The notes: a model not told the origin generated them from the letters alone. Positions 1-6,661 are shown, counted from the first letter of the stretch. The stretch: DNA of 10,921 nt from an uncultured Alphaproteobacteria bacterium (GCA_937942205.1 CALDFO010000039.1:1-10921); one strand, 5' to 3'. Numbers and translations: made by a program.

Positions 1-1146
1 CGGCCCGACGGCGAAGCGGTCACCCCGCCAATGCACCGTCCCGCCGAACAGCGAGGCCACGAAAACCGCAAAACTCAGCACATCCCGTATCGGCACCAGC
101 CAGCCGGGACCAGCACGGGTGCCGAAAATACCATCAATGCGGTATTTCAGAAACAGCCGCGCTGCAAGCGCGAAAGCCACGATTCCCAGGCTGATGGGGC
201 CAAAACCCAGCAAAACCGCGGCGGCCAGCGCCAGCGGGAACCCATGCGTGACAAAACTGCCCAGATGCCCGCCGGGATTGACGATCCGGATGGTCCGGCT
301 CCAGCGCAGTTCATGGCGCCAAAGCGCGGCGGCGCTGGCCTCGGTGGCGGCATGGCCCACCGCCAGGGCGGGAATCGCCAGGTCCAGGCCGGTATCCCGC
401 ACCGCCCGGCCGATCTCGTAATCGTCGGCCAGCCGGTCGGCGAAGGCGGCAAAGCCGCCGATCCGCTCCAGGGTGGCGCGGCGCAGGGCGATGGTGGAGC
501 CGAAACAGGGCTTGGCCAACCCCAGGTGGAACCCCAGCAGGGCATTGGGCAGGAAGCCATAGGAGGTGCCCATCGCCGCCAGCACCGGCCAGAGGCGGCG
601 GCCGGACCCGGCCGCGCCCGTATCCGGCTCGCCGGTATAAAGACAGGTGACGATGCCGATACCGGGGCGCGACAGTGCCTCGACCACCCGCGACAGCCAG
701 CATGGCGGCGCGGCGATATCGCTGTCCGCCAGCACCAGCAGATCGTGGCGGGCATGGGGCATCATGTTGATGACATTGGAAATCTTGGCATTGGCGCCGG
801 CGCGGGCGGGATCGGCGGCGACCGCGATATCGGCCTGGGGATGACGCACCCGCAGCGCCCGCACCGCCGCCAGGGCCGGATCGGCTTCGTCCTGGACGCC
901 GAACACGACCTGCACCGCGCCGGGATAGTCCTGGCGCAGGACGGTTTCCAGATTGCGCAGCAGGCCCGGCTCGTCGCCATGCAGCGGCTTGAGGATGGTG
1001 ACGCCCGGCGCCTCGGCCAGGGCCGGGTCCGGGACGCGCGGCCGCATGAAGCGGCCCGCCAGCACCGCCGCCAGCACCGCATAGACGCCGCCGCACATCG
1101 CAGCAGCGGCCAGCGCCCAACCGGCATAAAAAGAGAGTGTACCCAT
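1..1146 (-). CDS. hpnI: Hopanoid biosynthesis glycosyltransferase HpnI (3' end cut by window edge)
   Basis: Membrane-bound GT2-type glycosyltransferase. In the known pathway HpnI transfers N-acetylglucosamine to bacteriohopanetetrol, making the precursor that HpnK deacetylates to the glucosamine form. The 382 visible codons begin at ATG 1146 (minus strand), with AAGAAGG (1153-1159, complement) six bases upstream. An N-terminal membrane helix spans about residues 5-28. It is followed by the ILKPLHGDEPGL block typical of the HpnI/ceramide-glucosyltransferase group, the metal/nucleotide motif LADSDI (D141, D143), the acceptor-side motif LADDYEIG (D241, D242) and HELRW (278-282), this group's version of Q/RxxRW. 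Two hydrophobic stretches near the C-terminus fit further membrane segments. The visible end, VHWRGDRF, resembles the usual HpnI tail, so probably only a few residues are missing. The gene is transcribed leftwards, so any partner hpn genes would lie off-window. The family call is firm; the substrate is inferred from the family. Confidence 0.88.
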   Translation of the reverse strand, partial: MGTLSFYAGWALAAAAMCGGVYAVLAAVLAGRFMRPRVPDPALAEAPGVTILKPLHGDEPGLLRNLETVLRQDYPGAVQVVFGVQDEADPALAAVRALRVRHPQADIAVAADPARAGANAKISNVINMMPHARHDLLVLADSDIAAPPCWLSRVVEALSRPGIGIVTCLYTGEPDTGAAGSGRRLWPVLAAMGTSYGFLPNALLGFHLGLAKPCFGSTIALRRATLERIGGFAAFADRLADDYEIGRAVRDTGLDLAIPALAVGHAATEASAAALWRHELRWSRTIRIVNPGGHLGSFVTHGFPLALAAAVLLGFGPISLGIVAFALAARLFLKYRIDGIFGTRAGPGWLVPIRDVLSFAVFVASLFGGTVHWRGDRFAVGP

Positions 1147-1214
1147 GCCCCGCCTTCTTAGTTCAGGGCCGGTGCGGGAGCCAGACTGAACAGATCGCGG
1201 GCAAATGACGGGCG

Positions 1215-1237
1215 AATTGCGCGCAGACAAATTGCGC
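1215..1237. repeat. 8-bp direct repeat AATTGCGC in the hpnI/TPR divergent spacer
   Basis: AATTGCGC occurs at 1215-1222 and again at 1230-1237, a 15-bp period, within the 128-bp spacer between the divergent hpnI and TPR-oxygenase genes. The spacer must hold the promoters of both genes, but no convincing -35/-10 pair is visible. A TACTAT hexamer at 1261-1266 is too close to the TPR-oxygenase start to serve it except as a leaderless promoter. The repeat could be a regulator site or chance. Confidence 0.2.
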
Positions 1238-1274
1238 CAGGCACAAATCCCCCCAGCCTGTACTATAGGAAGCC

Positions 1275-3101
1275 ATGACCACCGCGCCCCATCCTTTTGA
1301 CCAAATCCTGACCCAGTCCGGCGGCCGCCTGCAGGCGGGCGACCTGGCGGGGGCGGAAGCCGCGCTGGCGCCCCTGTTCGCCCCCGGCCAAACTCCGCCC
1401 GCCCCAGCCGCGAACATGCTGGGCGTGGTGCGCCTGAAACAGGGCCGCTTCGTCGAGGCCGAAAATCTTTTCCTGCAGGCCCGGGCGCAGGCGCCCGGCG
1501 AGGCCCTGCTGGCCTTCAATGTCGGCCGCGCCCTGGCGGGCCAGGGGCGCGCCACCGACGCCATCGCCGCCTTCCGCGCCGCGCTGAGTCTCAGGCCGGA
1601 TTTTCCCGAAGCCCTGTACGAGATGGGATCGCTGCTGCATCAGCGCGGCCAGCTGGCGGAAGCCGAGGCGGCCTTTCGCCGGATCCTGCAACGCGCCCCC
1701 GGCCATGCCCCCGCCGGCCTGATGCTGGGCAATGTGCTGATCGCGGCCGGACGCCCCGCCGAGGCGGAAGCGCCGCTGCGCGCCGGGCTGGAGACGGCGC
1801 GCGAGCCGGGCTTGAAGGCGGTGCTGCACAACAATCTGGGACTGTCGCTGCGCCGCCAGCGGCGCGACGCCGACGCGCTGGATCAGTATGACAGCGCCCG
1901 CGCCCTGAACCCCGCTTTGCCCGACATCGATCTGCACCGGGCCGAGGCGCTGCAGAACCTCAAGCGCTATGACGAGGCGCTGGCGGTGTTCGAGGGCGCC
2001 ATCGCGCGCGAGCCGCGCAATCCGGCGCTGCATCAGTATTACAACGACCTGCTCTATCGCCTGGACCGCAAGGACGACTTCCTCACCTCCTATGACCGGG
2101 CGCCGCCGACCCGTGACCTGCAATTGGCCAAGGCCTGGTTCCTGGCCAGCGACAAGCGGGGCGAGGAAGCCCATGCCATCTACAGCCGCCTGCTGCAGGC
2201 GGATTCCAATGACCGCATCGCCGCCGCCGGCGCCGCCAACACCCTGACCATGATGAAGCGGCACGACGAAGCCATGCAGGCGTTCGAGACGCTGCTGGCG
2301 CGGCAGGACGGCGATTCCGAACTGATCGGCTCGGCGGCGGAGGCCGCGCTGCTGGCGGGCCGTCCGATGCGCGCGGTGACGCTGTGCGAACAGGGCCTGG
2401 CGCTGGACCCGACCGATCAGATGTGCCTGGCGGCGATGAGCACCGCCTTCCGCCTGATGGAGGACGAACGTGACGAAGTGCTGAACGGCTATGACACGCT
2501 GGTTCAGAGCGTGGACCTGGACCCGCCGGAAGGTTTTTCCGACATGGCGTCGTTCAACGCGGCGCTGAACACTTATCTTGACGACCTGCACCCGCAGACC
2601 CGCGAATTCCTCAACCAGAGTCTGCGCGGCGGCACCCAGACGCCGGACCAGCTGTTCGGCGCGGGCCATGACCTGATCGGCCGGTTGCAGGCGCGTATCG
2701 ACCAGGCCGTGACCCGCTATATCGCCGGATTGAAAGAGGATGCGCGCCATCCCTTCCTGTCGCGCCGGGCGCGGGGCTTCCGCTATACCGGGTCCTGGTC
2801 GTCACGGCTGCGCGATTGCGGCTTTCATGTGAACCATATCCACCCCCAGGGCTGGATCAGTTCCTGCTTCTATATCGCGGTGCCCGACGCGGTGCACGAC
2901 CAACAGGGCCGCCAGGGCTGGATCAAGTTCGGCGAACCGTCGCTGGACGTGGCGCTGAAGAATCCGGTGCGCCGCGCCATACAGCCCGCGCCGGGACGGC
3001 TGGTGCTGTTCCCGTCCTATATGTGGCACGGCACGATTCCGTTCCGCGACAGCGCGGCGCGCACCACCATCGCCTTCGACCTGGTGCCGCAAACCCGCTA
3101 A
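1275..3101 (+). CDS. TPR-repeat protein with C-terminal putative 2OG-Fe(II) oxygenase domain
   Basis: 608-residue two-part protein. Residues about 40-400 are a run of roughly ten tetratricopeptide-like helical pairs of 34-residue period (for example ALYEMGSLLHQRGQLAEAEA), a protein-protein interaction scaffold. The C-terminal ~170 residues match the putative 2OG-Fe(II) oxygenase group (PF13759 type): GFHVNHIHPQGWISSCFY at about 516-533, then LFPSYMWHGTIPF and ARTTIAFD. H521 or H523 and H585 are the likely iron ligands, and R596 the likely 2-oxoglutarate carboxylate contact. These assignments come from motif position, not structure. The start is ATG 1275, with AGGAAG at 1267-1272. There is no signal peptide or membrane segment, so it is probably cytoplasmic. 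It is divergent from hpnI and convergent with the MetA-like gene, with stops 9 bases apart and no terminator hairpin between. The substrate is unknown; a peptidyl or metabolite hydroxylase are both possible. Confidence 0.85.
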   Translation: MTTAPHPFDQILTQSGGRLQAGDLAGAEAALAPLFAPGQTPPAPAANMLGVVRLKQGRFVEAENLFLQARAQAPGEALLAFNVGRALAGQGRATDAIAAFRAALSLRPDFPEALYEMGSLLHQRGQLAEAEAAFRRILQRAPGHAPAGLMLGNVLIAAGRPAEAEAPLRAGLETAREPGLKAVLHNNLGLSLRRQRRDADALDQYDSARALNPALPDIDLHRAEALQNLKRYDEALAVFEGAIAREPRNPALHQYYNDLLYRLDRKDDFLTSYDRAPPTRDLQLAKAWFLASDKRGEEAHAIYSRLLQADSNDRIAAAGAANTLTMMKRHDEAMQAFETLLARQDGDSELIGSAAEAALLAGRPMRAVTLCEQGLALDPTDQMCLAAMSTAFRLMEDERDEVLNGYDTLVQSVDLDPPEGFSDMASFNAALNTYLDDLHPQTREFLNQSLRGGTQTPDQLFGAGHDLIGRLQARIDQAVTRYIAGLKEDARHPFLSRRARGFRYTGSWSSRLRDCGFHVNHIHPQGWISSCFYIAVPDAVHDQQGRQGWIKFGEPSLDVALKNPVRRAIQPAPGRLVLFPSYMWHGTIPFRDSAARTTIAFDLVPQTR

Positions 3102-3110
3102 GGGTTTTGC

Positions 3111-4079
3111 TCAGGGCACGCGGCGGCGGCGCACATGCACGGCGCGGCTGGCGGCGCGGCGCATCTTGGCCGCGGCGGTGCGTGTCAGCCAGTTGGCGAA
3201 CAGGCGCACCGCCTGCCCCCGCCAGGATTGCAGCGGCCGCGCCGCCTGCACGATGGCGGCATGACCGGACAGACCGGTCCCCTCAGGCAGGGCCGCCAGG
3301 CGGCTTTCGGTGAGGCGATCGAAATAATTGCGCGGCACAGGCGGCCGCGCCGCGATCTCGCCGTTCCGGAAGCGCGCCACCGCGCGCAGATAGGCGCGTC
3401 CCAGCGCACCATCGTCATGCTCGGGATGTCCCTGCAGGAACAGGAAATGCCCCGCCGTCTCGCGCGCGAAAATATCCACGCTGTCGTCCGCCAGGCGCGA
3501 CAGCACGCGGTAACCGCGCGCCTCCAGATCGGCCCCGGCAAATGTGTGGTCGCGGATATGCGGCACGCCCGCATCCCAGGCAGTGTGGAAGAACAGGGAA
3601 TCGTCGGCCACCCGCTGGCCGGAATAGACGCCGAACAGGGGATGCGCCAGCGGACGCGACGCGATGCCGTCCAGACAGGCCAGCGCGGCCGGGACCGCGC
3701 CGCCGGAAAAGATCGCGGCCAAGGATGCGGCCTGCGCCCAGTCCAGCAGCGCCGCCAAATCGTCCCGCCAGGCCGCGTCCGGCGCATCGCCGTCCGGCGC
3801 GGCGACGATCAGCGCGTCCAGTCCGGCGGCGGGCAGCAAGCCCGCGTCTTCATAGAATCCTTCCATGCGGGCGCGGGTTTCTTCCTCGCGCGGAAGACTC
3901 GCGGGCGAGAAAAGCCGTAGCCGCACATCCAGCGCGCCGGCCGCATCCTTCAGAAGACGCGCGAATTGAATCTCGGTGGCGCGCAGCGCGGCATCGGGCA
4001 TGGCGTTGAACAGGCCCACCTGCAGCAGGCCGCGATAGCCATGTCCCGTGCCCAGCGTGAAGTGTTCGGTATGGTTCAT
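3111..4079 (-). CDS. Homoserine O-succinyltransferase (MetA/HTS) family protein, apparently lacking the catalytic Cys
   Basis: 322-residue protein of the MetA/HTS fold, a class-I glutamine-amidotransferase-like domain. True MetA enzymes acylate homoserine through a Cys nucleophile with a His-Glu pair. Family landmarks are in order: the VGLFNAMPD segment near the N-terminus, LFGVYSGQRV, VPHIRDHT, LFLQGHPEHD with the His-Glu pair (H218, E220), PRNYF, and the terminal WRGQAVRLFANWL block. Where MetA has the nucleophile segment HICWGAQAG, this protein reads AIFSGGAVP (S125, G126, G127) with no Cys. The Lys of MetA's NLMPNK motif is also not evident. It may therefore have lost transacylase activity, use Ser125, or act on something else. 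An in-frame TTG at 4124 would add 15 residues, but ATG 4079 is preferred because the longer form has no ribosome site and its added residues look unrelated to the family. The C-terminus is Arg-rich. It lies 102 bp downstream of the deacetylase on the same strand, possibly co-transcribed. Confidence 0.78.
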   Translation of the reverse strand: MNHTEHFTLGTGHGYRGLLQVGLFNAMPDAALRATEIQFARLLKDAAGALDVRLRLFSPASLPREEETRARMEGFYEDAGLLPAAGLDALIVAAPDGDAPDAAWRDDLAALLDWAQAASLAAIFSGGAVPAALACLDGIASRPLAHPLFGVYSGQRVADDSLFFHTAWDAGVPHIRDHTFAGADLEARGYRVLSRLADDSVDIFARETAGHFLFLQGHPEHDDGALGRAYLRAVARFRNGEIAARPPVPRNYFDRLTESRLAALPEGTGLSGHAAIVQAARPLQSWRGQAVRLFANWLTRTAAAKMRRAASRAVHVRRRRVP

Positions 4080-4181
4080 GCGCAGTCCCGCCTCAACCCG
4101 GTCTGTGCCCCCATTCTGGGGCAACAGGATTAAGGAAGTATCGGCGCAATAGACGACTCGCGCCGTCTCACTCCGGGACAG

Positions 4182-4919
4182 TCAGCCGAAAGCGATGCGC
4201 ACCGCTTCGCGCACCGGCAGGATGTCGATGCCGGCGGCGGCGGCTTGGCGAAGCGCCTGATCCAGCATGTCCGGCGTGGAACCGTAAGGACCGGGGCTGT
4301 CGCTGACATCATGGGTGTAGAAAATCAGCCAGCTGCCATGATGGGCGGCTTGCCGGATGGTGGCTTGAAGCGCGGCCGGGTTCCACAGCCGTGTCTCCAG
4401 CGACACCACATTCAGTTGCGCCAGGTCCACACGGCCGCGGTTGGGGCCTTCATGGGTTCCGCGCAAGGAGGAAAAGCGCGGCGCCAGGAAACGTTTGGCG
4501 GCGCGCGACACCCGGCCATAGGGAAAGGCGTAGCTGGCCGCCGCGCTGCCCGCCAGGAACGGCTTGAGAAAATCGGCGTTGCGGGCGGCGTCCTGGGCCA
4601 GCTCCCGAGGTGACAATTCCGGCACCGGGCGGTGGTTGAAGCCGTGACAGCCGATTTCATGGCCCGCCGCCGACAGGGCATGGAGATCGTCGGCGTCATA
4701 AAAGCGGGTGCCGTCCACACGGCGGCCACAAAAACCGCCCGCCGTATAATAAGTGGCGCGGACCCCATGCCGGGCCAGCACCGGGCCGCCCAGGGTCCAG
4801 GCATCCTTCGGAAAATCGTCAAAGGCGATGCTGGCCAGCGCCCGCTCGCCCGACAGGTGGACGGGGCGCACGATGGTGTGGCGGCCGATCAGGCTGGAAA
4901 GGACGGTTTTCAACCTCAT
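4182..4919 (-). CDS. Polysaccharide deacetylase (NodB-type) family protein
   Basis: 245-residue carbohydrate esterase family 4-like protein, expected to remove N- or O-acetyl groups from a glycan in a metal-dependent reaction. Visible NodB motifs: IAFDDF (D34, D35; catalytic base and metal Asp), HGFNH (H92, H96; metal ligands), AFPYG (131-135; groove motif, without the usual preceding Arg) and FYTHD (H183, the late-motif His). ATG 4919 is chosen because the frame stays open for 60 more codons that run across the padR operator and show no family similarity. No strong ribosome site precedes it. No signal peptide or membrane helix is evident, which is unusual for an enzyme acting on cell-surface polymers and suggests a cytoplasmic or lipid-linked substrate, or a missed export route. 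Divergent from padR across a 100-bp spacer, and followed by the MetA-like gene. The family is firm; the substrate is unknown. Confidence 0.85.
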   Translation of the reverse strand: MRLKTVLSSLIGRHTIVRPVHLSGERALASIAFDDFPKDAWTLGGPVLARHGVRATYYTAGGFCGRRVDGTRFYDADDLHALSAAGHEIGCHGFNHRPVPELSPRELAQDAARNADFLKPFLAGSAAASYAFPYGRVSRAAKRFLAPRFSSLRGTHEGPNRGRVDLAQLNVVSLETRLWNPAALQATIRQAAHHGSWLIFYTHDVSDSPGPYGSTPDMLDQALRQAAAAGIDILPVREAVRIAFG

Positions 4920-4980
4920 GCCCGTTTTTAGCGGTCCAAGGCTTAAGGGCCGGAAAACAAATGGCTGGCCCTGGAAATAA

Positions 4981-5016
4981 TACCTTGTAAAACAAGGTAC
5001 CTTGTTGTAAACAACA
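4981..5016. promoter_or_regulatory. Nested inverted repeats, candidate PadR operator
   Basis: Three overlapping perfect inverted repeats lie directly before padR. TACCTTG-TAAAA-CAAGGTA covers 4981-4999. The gapless 16-bp palindrome AACAAGGTACCTTGTT covers 4991-5006. TGTTG-TAAA-CAACA covers 5003-5007 and 5012-5016. The half-site TACCTTG is used three times (4981-4987, inverted at 4993-4999, 4998-5004). The AT-rich tract stands out from its GC-rich surroundings. PadR-family repressors commonly bind dyads of this size in their own promoters, so self-repression is the natural reading. Because the deacetylase gene starts only 62 bp away on the other strand, that gene may share the control. Confidence 0.72.
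4985..5013 (+). promoter_or_regulatory. Possible padR promoter, buried in the operator
   Basis: TTGTAA (4985-4990) and TAAACA (5008-5013) are separated by exactly 17 bp. Transcription from here would begin around 5020, the A of the padR ATG, giving a leaderless or near-leaderless message. This would fit the lack of any Shine-Dalgarno sequence before padR. Both hexamers match the sigma-70 consensus only partly, so the call is tentative. A TATTAT on the minus strand (4982-4977) could be the -10 of the divergent deacetylase, but no good -35 accompanies it. Confidence 0.3.
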
Positions 5017-5019
5017 GTC

Positions 5020-5346
5020 ATGACGGAATCGCTGCAGATCCAACTCAAGAAGGGCGTGCTGGAAATGTGCGTCCTGGCCCTGCTGAGCCGGGGCGACAAT
5101 TACGCCTATGACATCGCCGCGCGCATGGCCGAGGCGGTGGGCATGGGCGAAGGCACCATCTACCCGCTGATGCGCCGGATGCAGAATGAGGGGCTGGTGA
5201 CGACCTATCTGCGGGAGTCCAGCGGCGGCCCGCCGCGCAAATACTACAAGCTCACCAAAAGCGGGGCGCTGGCGCTGGAAGCCCAGATCCGCGAATGGCT
5301 GGCCTTCGAGGCCGCGGTGCAGAAGATCCTGGGAGACATCAAATGA
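5020..5346 (+). CDS. PadR-family transcriptional regulator
   Basis: 108-residue winged-helix DNA-binding protein, the usual size of short (subfamily-2-like) PadR repressors. It opens with the conserved LKKGVLEMCVLALLSRGDNYAYDI segment (split here as residues about 9-32). The recognition-helix region GEGTIYPLMRRMQNEGLV follows, then the wing GGPPRKYYKLTKSG, and a short C-terminal dimerisation helix. ATG 5020 comes right after the nested palindromes and has no Shine-Dalgarno sequence. Its stop overlaps the next gene's start (ATGA at 5343-5346), which implies translational coupling. By analogy with other padR/DUF1700 pairs it probably represses its own operon. The signal it senses cannot be read from the sequence. 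It may also act on the divergent deacetylase gene. Confidence 0.92.
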   Translation: MTESLQIQLKKGVLEMCVLALLSRGDNYAYDIAARMAEAVGMGEGTIYPLMRRMQNEGLVTTYLRESSGGPPRKYYKLTKSGALALEAQIREWLAFEAAVQKILGDIK

Positions 5347-5912
5347 ACCGCGCACATTTCATGGCGCAGTTGCGCGACGGCCTGTCGGGCCTGCATCCCA
5401 CCGACATTGACGAAATCGTGTCCGACTATGAAAGCCATTTCGCCGACGGCGCCGCCGACGGCCGTAGCGAAGCGGAAGTCGCCAACGCGCTGGGCGATCC
5501 GGCGCGGCTGGCGCGCGAACTGCGCGCCGAGATCGGCTTCAAGCGGTGGGAGAGCAACCGCAACCCCGGCAACATGCTGGGCGTGGTGCTGGCGCTGGCG
5601 GGCCTGGCCACCATAGACCTGGTCTTCCTGCTGCCGATCCTGGGCTTTCTGTTCGTCCTGCTGCTGGGCTGGGCGGCGGCCTGCCTGGGTTGCGTCATCG
5701 GCGGCAGGTTCCCGCTGCTCAACCTGCTGCCCTTCTGGCCGCATGTGGTGGGCAACGACCTGATGCAGGCCCTGATCGGCGCGGGCCTGATCAGCGGCGC
5801 CATCGGCGGCGGCGCCCTGCTGATCCTGGTCAGCGATGCCCTGATGCGGCTGCTGATCCGCTATGGCCGCCTGCACTTCCGCCTGTTCGACACCGCCAGC
5901 CGCGCGATCTGA
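5343..5912 (+). CDS. DUF1700 / HAAS-domain membrane protein
   Basis: 189-residue membrane protein commonly encoded next to PadR regulators. The first ~60 residues form the soluble helical DUF1700/HAAS domain: FMAQLRDGLSGL, then DIDEIVSDYESHFADG and the EAEVANALGDPARLARELR helix. Hydrophobic segments follow at about 77-120 (probably two helices) and 141-168, with a short basic tail. ATG 5343 overlaps the padR stop codon. The open frame extends upstream inside padR, but the family N-terminus starts here. The family is thought to pair a cytoplasmic helical domain with a membrane part in envelope sensing or response; no biochemical activity can be assigned. It ends right at the ribosome site of the DUF2807 gene. 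Confidence 0.86.
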   Translation: MNRAHFMAQLRDGLSGLHPTDIDEIVSDYESHFADGAADGRSEAEVANALGDPARLARELRAEIGFKRWESNRNPGNMLGVVLALAGLATIDLVFLLPILGFLFVLLLGWAAACLGCVIGGRFPLLNLLPFWPHVVGNDLMQALIGAGLISGAIGGGALLILVSDALMRLLIRYGRLHFRLFDTASRAI

Positions 5913-5916
5913 GGAG
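5911..5916 (+). promoter_or_regulatory. Ribosome-binding site fixing the DUF2807 gene start
   Basis: GAGGAG overlaps the DUF1700 stop codon (TGA 5910-5912) and sits seven bases before ATG 5924. It fixes the start of the DUF2807 gene, although the same frame is open far upstream, and suggests translation is re-initiated within the operon. Confidence 0.7.
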
Positions 5917-5923
5917 AACTCCC

Positions 5924-6661
5924 ATGCAGAAACTCGCCGTCATCGCCATTGCCGGTCTGACACTTTCCGCCGTCTGCTTCGGCGGCGTCGCCGCGGTGGG
6001 CGCCGCCCAGGGCTTCAAGGAAGGCGGCCTGGCAGGGCTGGACTTCGCCATGTTCGGCAACCGCCCGCGTTGCGAAGCCGGTTCGGCCACCGCCACAAGC
6101 CGGGACATTCCCTGGGACGGCAGCGACCGTGTCGGCCTGGCGCTGGGCGGCCAGGCTTTCTATACCCCCGGCGCCGGCGACAGGGTGCATGTGACGGGCG
6201 ATCCGGCTCTGGTGGCGCATGTGCGCGTCAAGAACGGCACCATCAAGCTGGATTGCCGGGGCTGGGGCGATGAAAGCCGCGACCTCAGGATCACCCTGCC
6301 GGGACGCGAATTCCGCAAGTTCGGCATCGCCGGCAGCGGCAAGCTGACCTTGCAGAAGCTGAACCAGGACCGGCTGAAACTCTCCATTGCCGGATCGGGC
6401 AGCATCCTGGCCGACGGCGCGGTGGACAATGTCGAAGTCCATATCGCGGGCAGCGGCGACGCCGACCTGGGCCGGGTTTCGGGCCGCCGCGCCGAAGTGC
6501 ATATCGCGGGCAGCGGCAATACCGACATCGCGCCGCGCGACGAAGCCGATATCCATATCGCGGGCAGCGGCGACGTGAATCTGCATTCCAACCCGCGCAA
6601 CCTGAACACCAAGATCGCCGGATCGGGCCGCATCCACAATATCAGTCCCGGCGGCATCTAG
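5924..6661 (+). CDS. Exported DUF2807 (GIN-domain) protein with six IAGSG repeats
   Basis: 245-residue protein of the DUF2807 (putative auto-transporter adhesin head, GIN) family. A hydrophobic N-terminus (residues about 3-28, with an AVGAAQG cleavage-like end) indicates a signal peptide, or a membrane anchor if uncleaved, placing the protein in the periplasm or on the surface. Residues ~50-130 carry two Cys (C50, C111) that could pair after export. From 133 on, IAGSG recurs six times (starting at residues 135, 155, 174, 194, 212 and 231), one per 18-20 residues. This is the rhythm of a right-handed beta-helix or stacked beta-solenoid, with the AGSG turn aligned along one edge. It is the last gene of the padR operon and starts 11 bp after the DUF1700 stop. 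Its function is unknown; a structural or sensed envelope component controlled by PadR is an inference. Confidence 0.87.
   Translation: MQKLAVIAIAGLTLSAVCFGGVAAVGAAQGFKEGGLAGLDFAMFGNRPRCEAGSATATSRDIPWDGSDRVGLALGGQAFYTPGAGDRVHVTGDPALVAHVRVKNGTIKLDCRGWGDESRDLRITLPGREFRKFGIAGSGKLTLQKLNQDRLKLSIAGSGSILADGAVDNVEVHIAGSGDADLGRVSGRRAEVHIAGSGNTDIAPRDEADIHIAGSGDVNLHSNPRNLNTKIAGSGRIHNISPGGI
6440..6571 (+). repeat. Three identical 18-bp copies coding for HIAGSG
   Basis: CATATCGCGGGCAGCGGC occurs exactly at 6440-6457, 6500-6517 and 6554-6571, spaced 60 and 54 bp apart, both multiples of three. Each encodes HIAGSG in the DUF2807 beta-solenoid. The other three IAGSG copies use different codons, so identity at DNA level suggests recent duplication or gene conversion among the middle coils. 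Confidence 0.85.

Noticed and set aside
31..1161. 376-codon plus-strand open frame opposite hpnI.
   Set aside because: It is a shadow of the hpnI coding frame; its composition is biased and no motif is recognisable.
1263..2750. 495-codon minus-strand open frame opposite the TPR-oxygenase gene.
   Set aside because: Low-complexity Gln/Arg/Gly-rich composition, no family motifs, and it is fully covered by a clear TPR gene on the other strand.
3135..3920. 261-codon plus-strand open frame opposite the MetA-like gene.
   Set aside because: No recognisable motif. The minus-strand frame carries the HTS-family landmarks.
4151..4168. Small hairpin AGACG/CGTCT between the deacetylase and the MetA-like gene as a terminator.
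   Set aside because: The five-base arms and eight-base loop are weak, and no T-run follows on the minus strand, so termination is not supported.
4920..5099. N-terminal 60-codon extension of the deacetylase frame.
   Set aside because: It would run through the padR operator and into padR. The added residues lack family similarity, and ATG 4919 gives a normal NodB-domain start.
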